Shown one piece after another: positions 1 to 6,861 of a stretch of DNA of 9,052 bases. The DNA comes from an uncultured bacterium (GTDB lineage: Bacteria; Planctomycetota; Uabimicrobiia; Uabimicrobiales; JABWCH01), in contig CALKWO010000137.1 of NCBI GenBank assembly GCA_938003875.1, positions 1-9,052 on the forward strand, written 5' to 3'. The stretch's first letter is position 1, and each line of letters opens with the position of its first letter. The notes beneath the pieces are model-generated. The model ran no database searches and was not told the DNA's origin. It saw only the letters and a list, made by a program, of their open reading frames with translations. A program made the translations under genes and the position numbers.

Positions 1-159
1 ATCTTTCGTAAGCTCTTGGTAATCAATAATCCAGATTTAACATTGTCAAATTAAACTGAACTATAAAATTTCTTATTGTCATTCTAATTGCTACTATGTG
101 ATATAAAAATCCATAAAAATCTTTTTTTTCCTATAGTGTTATAATTTTTTTTAAAAAAC

Positions 160-188
160 TTGTTTTTATAAAAAAAATTTATTAAAAT
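160..188 (+). promoter_or_regulatory. Candidate sigma70 promoter for the serine protease gene
   Basis: TTGTTT at 160-165 is followed after exactly 17 bases by TAAAAT at 183-188, which matches five of six bases of the -10 consensus. Transcription would start near 195, about 60 bases before the chosen start codon. The surrounding DNA is so AT-rich that chance matches are likely, so support is modest. Confidence 0.35.
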
Positions 189-239
189 TTATTTGCATAA
201 AAGCAACAGATTTAAGTTTTGAAACGATTGTCTCTTTAT

Positions 240-248
240 GGAAAGGAG
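240..248 (+). promoter_or_regulatory. Ribosome binding site that fixes the protease start
   Basis: GGAAAGGAG lies six bases before the ATG at 255. An in-frame TTG at 219 would give a protein 12 residues longer, but it has no purine-rich site. It would also bury the Shine-Dalgarno sequence inside the coding region and put extra residues before a normal signal peptide. The ATG at 255 is therefore preferred. Confidence 0.85.
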
Positions 249-254
249 TGCTTC

Positions 255-1235
255 ATGAAACAAAACATTCTTTTTATCCTTTTTGTTATTGTTTCTTCTA
301 TTCTTTGGGCAGGCTCCATTCGTCATGATGTAGAAGATAGCCTTTATATGAATTTAGGAAATTCTTCTGCTTACGCCAGTGTAGGAAGGTTTATGGGAAC
401 TACCCCTACATCCAGCTATTCTGCATCAGGCGTTTTGATTGCCTCTAACTGGGTTCTTACGGCTGCCCACGTCGTTGACCAGGCCACTTCCTTAAATTTT
501 ACTATTGGAAATACAGTCTATTCTAGTACCCAATGGATTGCTCATTCCAACTGGGATGGAAATGCAAGCCATGGATACGATATTGCCCTCGTCAAGCTGG
601 ATACGAATGTTTCTGGCATTGTAGCTGCTCAACGATATAAAGGCACGAATGAAACAGGGAAAGTCGCTACATACGTAGGGTATGGAATGACTGGAACAGG
701 TCTTACAGGAGCGACTACTTTCGATGCCCAAAAACGTGCAGGGCAAAATGTAATAGATGGAGGTATACGCGTTGGAAAAACTACAGGAATCTTACTTTCG
801 GATTTCGACAATCCTCTGTCTTCCTCTGACAATTCTTATGGATCTTCAACTCCTCTGGGAATGGAATATCTGATCGCTCCTGGTGATAGTGGTGGCGGAG
901 TTTTTATCCAGGAAAATGGAATAGACTATCTGGCAGGAATCAACTCTTTTGGTTGGGGAAAACTGGATGGCAATCCTGATTCGGACTATGGCGATGTTTC
1001 GGGCGCAACCAGAGTTTCTATATACAATAAATGGATAGACAGTATCATTGGCACGACTTCAGATGGAGGTAGCACTGGAGGAAAAGGCGGAGGCAAACCC
1101 AGGACTTCTCTGATGATGGAACTTGATATGAAGGAGTTTGATACATCAGTTCCTGAGCCAGCATCCATACTTACTTTTTTTGTATCCTGCATGATTTTTT
1201 TCCTGGCACGGAAAAAAGTCAAAATTTCGGATTAG
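255..1235 (+). CDS. PEP-CTERM-anchored trypsin-fold (S1 family) serine protease
   Basis: The 326-residue exported protein is predicted to hydrolyse peptide bonds outside the cytoplasm. Residues 1-19 form a signal peptide (one Lys, a hydrophobic core, cleavage near Trp-Ala-Gly). The S1 triad is clear: His72 in LTAAHVVD, Asp109 in YDIALVKLD and Ser212 in PGDSGGGVF. The position equivalent to trypsin Asp189 is Leu206, so trypsin-like Arg/Lys specificity is not expected. The mature domain has no cysteine, so it lacks the disulphides usual in animal S1 proteases. A Gly/Ser-rich linker (about 270-280) leads to a PEP-CTERM signal: VPEP at 299-302, a hydrophobic helix at about 304-317, then the basic cluster RKKVK. 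In known systems such tails are processed by an exosortase in the inner membrane; no exosortase gene is in this window. The gene appears monocistronic, since the next gene has its own promoter-like site. Substrate unknown. Confidence 0.93.
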   Translation: MKQNILFILFVIVSSILWAGSIRHDVEDSLYMNLGNSSAYASVGRFMGTTPTSSYSASGVLIASNWVLTAAHVVDQATSLNFTIGNTVYSSTQWIAHSNWDGNASHGYDIALVKLDTNVSGIVAAQRYKGTNETGKVATYVGYGMTGTGLTGATTFDAQKRAGQNVIDGGIRVGKTTGILLSDFDNPLSSSDNSYGSSTPLGMEYLIAPGDSGGGVFIQENGIDYLAGINSFGWGKLDGNPDSDYGDVSGATRVSIYNKWIDSIIGTTSDGGSTGGKGGGKPRTSLMMELDMKEFDTSVPEPASILTFFVSCMIFFLARKKVKISD

Positions 1236-1242
1236 ATTTTTG

Positions 1243-1273
1243 TTGACAATCTGCAATTTTTTAATACTATAAA
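1243..1273 (+). promoter_or_regulatory. Candidate sigma70 promoter for the two-module surface protein
   Basis: A perfect TTGACA box at 1243-1248 begins eight bases after the protease stop codon. It is followed by TACTAT (1265-1270) at a 16-base spacing, or by TATAAA (1268-1273) at 19 bases. Either would start transcription around 1278-1280, some 55 bases before the ATG at 1334. This suggests the second gene is expressed independently of the protease gene. Confidence 0.55.
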
Positions 1274-1333
1274 ATTATCGTATATTTTTAAATGTTCATG
1301 TCATAACTATGATTTTTAGAAGGGAATGTCATT

Positions 1334-2386
1334 ATGAAGAAACTATTGCTGTTGCTATTGGTTGTTTGCTTTTCTTTGTGTTCTCAGACTTTACCTGTTT
1401 TCTGTGGAGAGCCTACTGTTGTAACCTTGTTTGCAGGAAAATACATTGATAGTGGGAGTGTCACAGTAAGGAACGATAGTGGTAATCTCTATGTTACTTA
1501 TACCACAAAAGATGGTTGGGCACTGGTCGAAACTCACCTTGCTGTAGCAACCTCTCTTTCCCTGATTCCTCAAACCCCCAAGGGAAATCCAAAAAATGGT
1601 CTTTTCCCCTTCAAAAGAGCTTACAATCCTCCTGTCGTAAGCGATGAATATGTCATTTCGCTGGATCAATATGGATATGTAGAAGGAACTGTTCTCTACA
1701 TCGCTGCCCATGCTGCCTTGGTTAAAATAGTCAATGGTGCTGTTGTTCAGAGTGAAACTGGCTGGGGTAATGGAACAGGCTTTCCAGGAAATAACTGGGC
1801 CATGTATTTTATGTATGTCGTTCAGCCATGCAAACCTCCTGTTACAGATCTAACTGGTCTTTTCAGAACCCAAACCCAGGGAGGATGGGGAACAGGCTGT
1901 AAAGGAGAGAATCCTGGATGCTATCGTGATGCTCATTTTGCTCTTGCTTTCCCCAATGGACTGAGATTGGGTAGCACAGATGGATTCAGTATCTTACTGA
2001 CATCGTCCGCAGCAGTGGAAGATTTCTTGCCACAAGGCGGGCCTGCCAGTAAACTTACTATGAATCATGTTGATCCAACAACATCGGAAGCTGGTGTTCT
2101 AGCAGGACAGGTATGTGCAGTGAGCTTGAGCGTAGGATTTGATCTGGCTGATCCTGATTTTTGCAAAAGCCCTGTTCTTCTCAAAAACCTGATATTCAAA
2201 GATCCTGGCAACGAAGAGAATCCATTCAATGGAATGACAGTAGAGCAAATTCTTGCTATCGCTAATGTAATACTCAGCGGACTTAGCCAACCCTATAGCT
2301 ACAGTCTTATCAATGATGCTGTAAGCAAGATCAATGAAAATTTTGTGGATGGCAAAATGGATGGTGGTTTCCTAAGTTTACCTTAG
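1334..2386 (+). CDS. Exported two-module protein of unknown function
   Basis: The 350-residue protein begins with a strong signal sequence (MKK, then Leu/Val-rich to about residue 23, cleavage probably near FCG-E). An AGAAGGGA ribosome site at 1318-1325 supports the ATG. I see two modules. The first (about 27-165) is beta-rich, with motifs such as SVTVRNDSGNLYVTYTT, ETHLAVATSL, IPQTPKGNP, LYIAAHA and ETGWGNGTGFPGNNWAMYF. From memory this pattern recurs in secreted bacterial and archaeal surface proteins without a known activity. The second (about 172-345) starts RTQTQGGWG, continues with a GC-x6-CYRDAHF pair (Cys189, Cys196), and includes FLPQGG, VLAGQV and a final SLINDAVSKINENFVDGK. This too resembles a recurring surface-protein module. 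There is no PEP-CTERM tail, C-terminal membrane helix or clear lipobox, so the protein is probably released or held non-covalently. No catalytic motif is recognised. Confidence 0.85.
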   Translation: MKKLLLLLLVVCFSLCSQTLPVFCGEPTVVTLFAGKYIDSGSVTVRNDSGNLYVTYTTKDGWALVETHLAVATSLSLIPQTPKGNPKNGLFPFKRAYNPPVVSDEYVISLDQYGYVEGTVLYIAAHAALVKIVNGAVVQSETGWGNGTGFPGNNWAMYFMYVVQPCKPPVTDLTGLFRTQTQGGWGTGCKGENPGCYRDAHFALAFPNGLRLGSTDGFSILLTSSAAVEDFLPQGGPASKLTMNHVDPTTSEAGVLAGQVCAVSLSVGFDLADPDFCKSPVLLKNLIFKDPGNEENPFNGMTVEQILAIANVILSGLSQPYSYSLINDAVSKINENFVDGKMDGGFLSLP

Positions 2387-2412
2387 TTGCATTTCTTTCT
2401 TAAAGATTCAAG

Positions 2413-2439
2413 AAAAAAGCCTGAAAATCAGGCTTTTTT
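2413..2439. terminator. Bidirectional intrinsic terminator between convergent genes
   Basis: A 12-bp perfect inverted repeat has arms 2413-2424 and 2428-2439 and loop AAA. The GC-containing core is GCCTGA/TCAGGC, flanked by six A on the left and seven T on the right. Read on the + strand it gives a hairpin ending in a U-run for the gene that stops at 2386. Read on the - strand it gives the same for the PilM/GspL-like gene, whose TAA stop (2439-2441) touches the stem. One element can therefore serve both convergent transcripts. Confidence 0.85.
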
Positions 2440-3968
2440 TATTTTAACCTTGCCCAGATTCTATAGTATTTAGAAAATTTTTTGCTGTTGGAAGAAGGCA
2501 GCATCCTCGATTCTAAAAGCTTTATAGAATCTTCCTGCTGGTCTATCCAGGAAATTTCCAGCAACATTTTTTTCCAAAGATCAAAAAATAAATCACTTTC
2601 CGATCTCCCTTCTAAAAGGATTTCCTTGGTTTCTATTTTTATACTTTCTATGGTAACAGAATAGAGTTTCAGGGTAGGCAAAATTTTTTCCAGCAACTCT
2701 ACACATCTTTGTAAGGCATCAGGAATTTTTGGCAAAATATCCTTAGATTCTTCCAGTTCTCTTTGTAGTCTTTCTTTGAGTAGAGGAATTTTTTCCCAAT
2801 AACCATAATTTTCATACTCCCTATCCCCAAACAATACATCATTTTTTTCTTTTGCTAAAGCCTGGAATCTTTCATATAGATTTTTCTTTTCTTGCCAACG
2901 ATGAAAGATAAGAAAAGAAAGAAAAGATAAAAATATACAAAATAAGGTGAGACTGATGGCCACTCTTTTTTTCATTATATCAAACGTCTGAACCTGAAAT
3001 TCTTCCTTGCGTAAGTTAAATCCCCCCTGTATCTCACCTAATGCTTTGAAAGCAAGGCCCAAGGCAACAGGAAGATTGCTCTCTTTTTTACCGCTCCAAT
3101 CCATAGAAATTTTTTTATTGGGTTTCCATAATGAAGCATTCAGGCTAAAATTGCTTTGAAAAAAATAAGGCAAATCATCTGTTAAATCTGGATCTCCACA
3201 AAAATAGACGGGAACATAGGATGTTGTAGCAAGAAGAGTTCGGCTGAATTCTTTTTTTATTCTGCTTAGTATTTTATTCTTTAGCTTAGGAGAACGAGCG
3301 AAAGAAATGCTGTCTCCTTTCAGACTGATTTCTGTAGTCTCATGAAGATCCGCCAGCACACCACCTATCAAAGAATCTATTTTGAGGGGTATAGCACGGA
3401 TTTCTTTGATTTCTCCTTTATGCAATAAAAGAATATTGCATCCTCTTGTGTGAAGATCTAACAATAAAATGTCTTCTTGTCCTTGAGTATCCAGAAGAGG
3501 AACGGTATGAAGCAAAGCAGAAATATCAAGCTCCACGATATAGGGAGAAAAGCCACAATCTTCAACCCACAGAATAGTATCTTGTATGGCTTTTTTAGGA
3601 ACTGCGCTGACAAGCAGTCTGCTTTGCTCCATACTAGAACTTAAAATATGGTAGTCTATCACGAGATCATCTACGGAATAAGAATAGATGTACTGTTCCG
3701 ATTCATAAGCAATGATCTTTTCTATTTCTTCTTTTTTGGTGAAAGGGACATTGAATTTTCTCCATATAGCATTACGGGCGGGCAAGGAGATCGCGATACG
3801 ATATGAAGTAACTTGAGAACTTCGTAAAAAATCTTTCAGAATTTTTTGGCGTGTTTTTGGCGAACTATCGTTTATTTCTATCCAGCGATATACTTTCAGA
3901 GGGTCTTTTTCCAGTACAACACATACAATATAGTCTTCTTCAATCTGTATACCGGCTGCTCTAACCAT
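2439..3968 (-). CDS. PilM/GspL-like inner-membrane assembly protein
   Basis: The 509-residue protein has the layout of T2SS GspL, or of a type IV pilus PilM fused to a PilN-like region. Residues 1-310 form a cytoplasmic actin-like domain. It includes RIAISLPARNAIWRKFNVP, the segment KKEEIEKIIAYESEQYI, and the late motif PVALGLAFKALG. The segment GGFNLRKEEF (315-324) resembles the NLR/NLL junction seen in PilM/PilN and GspL. A membrane helix spans about 335-355, then a charged coiled-coil stretch (about 360-432) and a ferredoxin-like periplasmic end (about 433-490). The nucleotide-binding motifs look degenerate: GIQIEEDYI replaces the usual GIDIG start, and DLHTRGCNI replaces DIGxxxT. Such loss is known for GspL, which recruits the secretion ATPase rather than hydrolysing ATP. 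GGGAAG lies just before the ATG. The gene is divergent from gspD-gspC, consistent with a shared apparatus. I leave the symbol open between gspL and pilM. Confidence 0.8.
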   Translation of the reverse strand: MVRAAGIQIEEDYIVCVVLEKDPLKVYRWIEINDSSPKTRQKILKDFLRSSQVTSYRIAISLPARNAIWRKFNVPFTKKEEIEKIIAYESEQYIYSYSVDDLVIDYHILSSSMEQSRLLVSAVPKKAIQDTILWVEDCGFSPYIVELDISALLHTVPLLDTQGQEDILLLDLHTRGCNILLLHKGEIKEIRAIPLKIDSLIGGVLADLHETTEISLKGDSISFARSPKLKNKILSRIKKEFSRTLLATTSYVPVYFCGDPDLTDDLPYFFQSNFSLNASLWKPNKKISMDWSGKKESNLPVALGLAFKALGEIQGGFNLRKEEFQVQTFDIMKKRVAISLTLFCIFLSFLSFLIFHRWQEKKNLYERFQALAKEKNDVLFGDREYENYGYWEKIPLLKERLQRELEESKDILPKIPDALQRCVELLEKILPTLKLYSVTIESIKIETKEILLEGRSESDLFFDLWKKMLLEISWIDQQEDSIKLLESRMLPSSNSKKFSKYYRIWARLK

Positions 3969-4018
3969 GGTCTTCCCATCTATAAATAAATCGTCGTTAC
4001 TGTCTTAAAATTACCAAA

Positions 4019-4059
4019 ATATACTATGCACTTTTGACTTTGAAGCGAGAATAGTATAT
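4019..4059. repeat. Perfect 9-bp inverted repeat, candidate operator
   Basis: ATATACTAT (4019-4027) and ATAGTATAT (4051-4059) are exact reverse complements separated by 23 bases. The half-site centres are 32 bases apart, about three helical turns, so a protein could bind both on one DNA face. The right arm overlaps the -10 box of the gspD promoter, and the -35 box lies between the arms. The left arm faces the divergent PilM/GspL-like gene. A regulator bound here could control both directions. The arms are AT-only apart from one G/C pair, so chance is possible. Confidence 0.4.
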
Positions 4060-4062
4060 GAT
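4034..4062 (+). promoter_or_regulatory. Strong sigma70-type promoter for gspD-gspC
   Basis: TTGACT (4034-4039) and TATGAT (4057-4062) each match five of six consensus bases and are separated by the ideal 17 bases. The predicted transcription start is near 4069, giving a 5' leader of about 38 bases that contains the GGAG ribosome site at 4096-4099. This is the best promoter match in the window. No comparably good promoter was found on the opposite strand for the divergent gene. Confidence 0.7.
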
Positions 4063-4106
4063 ATTCTTTTTCTTATAAAAATACAACCAGCAAGTGGAGC
4101 GAAAGA

Positions 4107-6068
4107 ATGAAATTGGTTCAAAAATTTTTAGTGTTATTCATGATGATTCTGATTTCTTCAACAAGTACTGAAGAAACAAAAGTCATGATGAGCTTTCAAG
4201 GAGTCGAAATAGAAGTTTTTTTACAATGGTTTTCTCGGCTGACTGGTAAAAAAATTCTTTTCAATTCTTCTCATGCCAATATCAAACAAAAAAAAATCTA
4301 TTTGATCTCAGAAGATGCTGTTCCTAAGAGTGCAGCTTTATCTATATGTATGTCTATTTTGGAAAATAATGGTTTTACATTGATTAAATCAGGAGAAGGA
4401 AGCTCTGAGGTCTATAAATTGGCTGAAATTTCTCATTCTACCTCCAAGCCTATTGTCTTTTATAATAAAGAAGAGTTAGAAAAACTCGGAGATGCAGACT
4501 ATTATGTCTCTCAGCTAATTTTTTTGAAATATCTTAAAGTGAACGATGTGGTTGCGTCTCTCAAGCAAGCAAAAATTTTGGATAGTGGAAGCAATGGTAT
4601 ACTGGAAATCAAGGCTTCTAATGCAATAATCGTTAGCGATTTTTTGCCGAATATTAAAAAAATTATAAATCTTATAAAAACAATAGATATTGCTCCCCCT
4701 AAAATACAAATAGAGTTTATTGCTCTGCAACATGCAAAGGCAAGAGATATAGCCGAAAGATTACAAAAGCTTTTTGCTAACAGAAACCAGGAGCTTTCTC
4801 AATACAATGTCGCCATGGGAGAACCTGCTATCATCCCTGACATACGAACGAATTCTCTTACTTTAAGAGGTAATCCTGAAGATATTCAAGAAATCAAAAG
4901 GCTCATCAACCATTATGACCAGGAAATCAAAGGGAGTGAAATAACACCTAAAATCTATCATCTCAGACATGCCACACCTGACAAGATTATGCCAACATTA
5001 AAAGATTTCGTAGAAACATCTTTCTTCAAAGACAAAGACAAGACTATAGAGCCAAAGCTTACAGAGAAAGAAACTTCTTTAATTTCCATTATACCCAATG
5101 AATATAGCAAAACGCTTTTGATCACGGCCTCAGAAGCTTCTCATCGTCTCCTTAAAGGAATTATAGAAGAACTGGACATTCGTCGCCCTCAGGTATTGTT
5201 GGAAGCTCTGATTTGCGAATTCACGCCTAAGGATACTTTGAATTTTGGTATTGAACTTATGGCATTGGATAATATCACTAAGGCAGAGGATGGAACATTC
5301 CCTCATGCTTATAGTTCTTTTGGTTTATCTTCTATTGTCGATTCTGCTGGAAAAACGATTACAATGGATAAACCTGGTACACCTTCTGGTCGTAGCCTTT
5401 CTCAAACAGGAGGGCTTAATGCTTTTATAACAAAAGACAGAGCAAACAATATTCCCTTGCTGATCCAGGCACTCAGGACAGTCACAAATACAGAAGTCAT
5501 ATCTATTCCACGGATTCTGACGGATGATGGCGAAAAAGCAGAAATTCGTGTCCAGGATGAAGAGCCTGTCACAAGCACCAATGCCCTCAATACATCTACT
5601 ACAACCACCAGTTTTAAAGAATTTGTCTCTGCTGGTACAGTGCTTATGATAAAGCCTCATATCATTCATGATCGCTGGCTGAGGCTGGAGATCGAACAAA
5701 ATATCGAAGCCTTTACAGGCAAAGCACCTTCTCCTGGAATCCCCCCTCCCAAAAGTAGCAGAGTTATAAAAACAGTAGTATCGGCCCCTGATGGACATAC
5801 TGTAGTTTTAGGTGGTTTATTCGGACGAAGAGAAATAGAAATTGTGGAAAAAATTCCCGTTTTAGGAGACATCCCTCTTTTAGGGCTTCTTTTTCAAAGC
5901 AGAATAAAAACCGTGAGCAAAACCAATCTGTACATCTTTATTACGCCTAAGATATTAAATCATCCTGAATTTCAGGATCTTAAAAAAATTTCGGATCATG
6001 ATAAAATGAGAGTAGAAAAAGTGCGCCAGAAATTACAAGAAAAGCAGGAAGAAAATTTAGACAAGTAA
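4107..6068 (+). CDS. gspD: Type II secretion system secretin (GspD-like)
   Basis: The 653-residue protein forms the outer-membrane pore through which folded proteins leave the periplasm. A signal peptide covers about 1-20, without a lipobox. The domain order matches GspD: N0 (about 27-107, starting VMMSFQGVEIEVFLQWFSRL), then N1 (133-195), N2 (199-272) and N3 (279-358). The KH-like N1-N3 repeats carry LKYLKVNDVVASL, LQHAKARDIAERL and LRHATPDKIMPTL. The secretin core (about 361-617) contains RRPQVLLEALICEF, VISIPRILTDDGEKAEI and the family signature IPVLGDIPLLGLLF at 583-596. A charged tail of about 35 residues follows (EKVRQKLQEKQEEN) and could be a pilotin-binding or S-domain-like helix. No AMIN domain is seen, which argues against PilQ. 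GGAG lies seven bases before the ATG. The gene is the first of a two-gene operon with gspC. Confidence 0.95.
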   Translation: MKLVQKFLVLFMMILISSTSTEETKVMMSFQGVEIEVFLQWFSRLTGKKILFNSSHANIKQKKIYLISEDAVPKSAALSICMSILENNGFTLIKSGEGSSEVYKLAEISHSTSKPIVFYNKEELEKLGDADYYVSQLIFLKYLKVNDVVASLKQAKILDSGSNGILEIKASNAIIVSDFLPNIKKIINLIKTIDIAPPKIQIEFIALQHAKARDIAERLQKLFANRNQELSQYNVAMGEPAIIPDIRTNSLTLRGNPEDIQEIKRLINHYDQEIKGSEITPKIYHLRHATPDKIMPTLKDFVETSFFKDKDKTIEPKLTEKETSLISIIPNEYSKTLLITASEASHRLLKGIIEELDIRRPQVLLEALICEFTPKDTLNFGIELMALDNITKAEDGTFPHAYSSFGLSSIVDSAGKTITMDKPGTPSGRSLSQTGGLNAFITKDRANNIPLLIQALRTVTNTEVISIPRILTDDGEKAEIRVQDEEPVTSTNALNTSTTTTSFKEFVSAGTVLMIKPHIIHDRWLRLEIEQNIEAFTGKAPSPGIPPPKSSRVIKTVVSAPDGHTVVLGGLFGRREIEIVEKIPVLGDIPLLGLLFQSRIKTVSKTNLYIFITPKILNHPEFQDLKKISDHDKMRVEKVRQKLQEKQEENLDK

Positions 6069-6078
6069 GGGAAATTTT

Positions 6079-6861
6079 ATGAGAAGAAAAATTCTGGACA
6101 ATATACTTTTGCTTTTGCAAATCACTAATATGCTAAGCATCTTAGGGATTATAAGCATTTTGTCTTTTTATATTTTTTATGAATCAAAAGATATAGAGAG
6201 TTTTCTTTTCACTCCAGATAAAAAGGCTGAAGCTATCACCAAATTTTCTTGGGAAGACTATAAAGTATTTTGGGAGGGAGAATTATTAGAAAAACAAGAA
6301 ACCCAAGTAAAAGAGCAGCCCTCCATAACTCGGCTACCTTTTATTTGGGTGGGTGCTATGATATACTCAGAACAGCAGAATAGTTTAATCATTCTTTCTG
6401 AAATAAAAAATTCCAGGCAAATTTTACTTCGGCAAGGGGATTTCATCCCCAAAACAGCCTACAAGATAGTTTCTGTCACAAAGGAGCTGGTAAAAATCAC
6501 AGATGGGAAAAATATCTTTCATTTGACTAAGCCAGAACCAGGAAAAAATTTGGTTTTAGAGGGAATAGAAGAAAAAGAAAAAAATAAAGAAGAAACTCAG
6601 GCAATGCCCGTATTTTCTGATGATAAAAAAGAGCTACGAGTCCTTTCTAAGAGTATTTTAAATCCTTATGGAATAAAGGAAAATGACAAAATTATTGGAC
6701 TAGGAAATAAACGAATCCAAAATCTTGAACAATTTCAGCAAGAAATTTCTGCTTCTGGAAACAAACCAGCGATGATTGTTTCTGTATTGAGAGAGGGTCG
6801 GGTAATCACTGTCATCGTTCCCACTTCCACAATAACAAGCCTTATAAAGAATCAGAATTAG
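6079..6861 (+). CDS. gspC: GspC-like T2SS inner-membrane coupling protein with PDZ-like domain
   Basis: The 260-residue protein would link the inner-membrane platform to the periplasmic N0 domain of the secretin. It has a short basic cytoplasmic start (MRRK), one membrane helix (about 15-35), and a periplasmic linker. An HR-like beta domain follows at about 88-150, with IWVGAMIYSEQQNSLIIL, LLRQGDFIPKTAYKIVSV and LVKITDGKNIFHL. This matches the GspC pattern of a repeated-use signal, a GD turn and a closing strand pair. A Glu/Lys-rich spacer (161-182) leads to a PDZ-like domain (about 183-250) with GIKENDKIIGLGNKRIQNLEQF, split here for reading as GIKENDKIIGLG and KRIQNLEQF. The gene starts 10 bp after gspD, and its ribosome site TAAGGGA (6066-6072) overlaps the gspD stop, so the two are co-transcribed and probably translationally coupled. 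Its TAG stop meets the stop of a small opposing ORF. Confidence 0.85.
   Translation: MRRKILDNILLLLQITNMLSILGIISILSFYIFYESKDIESFLFTPDKKAEAITKFSWEDYKVFWEGELLEKQETQVKEQPSITRLPFIWVGAMIYSEQQNSLIILSEIKNSRQILLRQGDFIPKTAYKIVSVTKELVKITDGKNIFHLTKPEPGKNLVLEGIEEKEKNKEETQAMPVFSDDKKELRVLSKSILNPYGIKENDKIIGLGNKRIQNLEQFQQEISASGNKPAMIVSVLREGRVITVIVPTSTITSLIKNQN

Larger units (their letters stand above)
1..254. other. AT-rich leader upstream of the serine protease gene
   Basis: No convincing gene is seen here on either strand. The stretch from about 120 to 200 is almost entirely A and T, with several homopolymer runs of seven or eight bases. It contains a perfect TATAAT at 140-145 without a matching -35 box, and a better-spaced promoter candidate that is listed separately. 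The composition is typical of a promoter or spacer region. The left edge may also hold the end of an unseen upstream gene's spacer, but no terminator hairpin is evident. Confidence 0.6.

Noticed and set aside
219..254. TTG start for the serine protease 12 codons upstream
   Set aside because: It has no ribosome site and would place the strong GGAAAGGAG inside the gene. The ATG at 255 gives a normal signal peptide.
1334..2386. PEP-CTERM or lipoprotein anchoring of the two-module protein
   Set aside because: The C-terminus (GKMDGGFLSLP) has no PEP motif, hydrophobic helix or basic end. The cysteines near the signal peptide (SLC, VFC) do not form a lipobox.
4018..4046. Promoter on the - strand for the PilM/GspL-like gene
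   Set aside because: TATATT is available as a -10, but the only -35 partners (TTCAAA at 15 bases, GCTTCA at 17) are poor, so no feature is called.
5325..5798. 157-codon Cys-rich ORF antisense to gspD
   Set aside because: It lies wholly inside the secretin core, whose motifs are intact in the other frame. Its cysteine- and arginine-rich composition is what an antisense reading of this region gives, and it has no ribosome site or recognisable domain.
4107..6068. Secretin as type IV pilus PilQ or a type III secretion secretin
   Set aside because: There are no AMIN domains and no injectisome genes. The N0-N1-N2-N3-secretin order and the adjacent GspC-like gene fit GspD.
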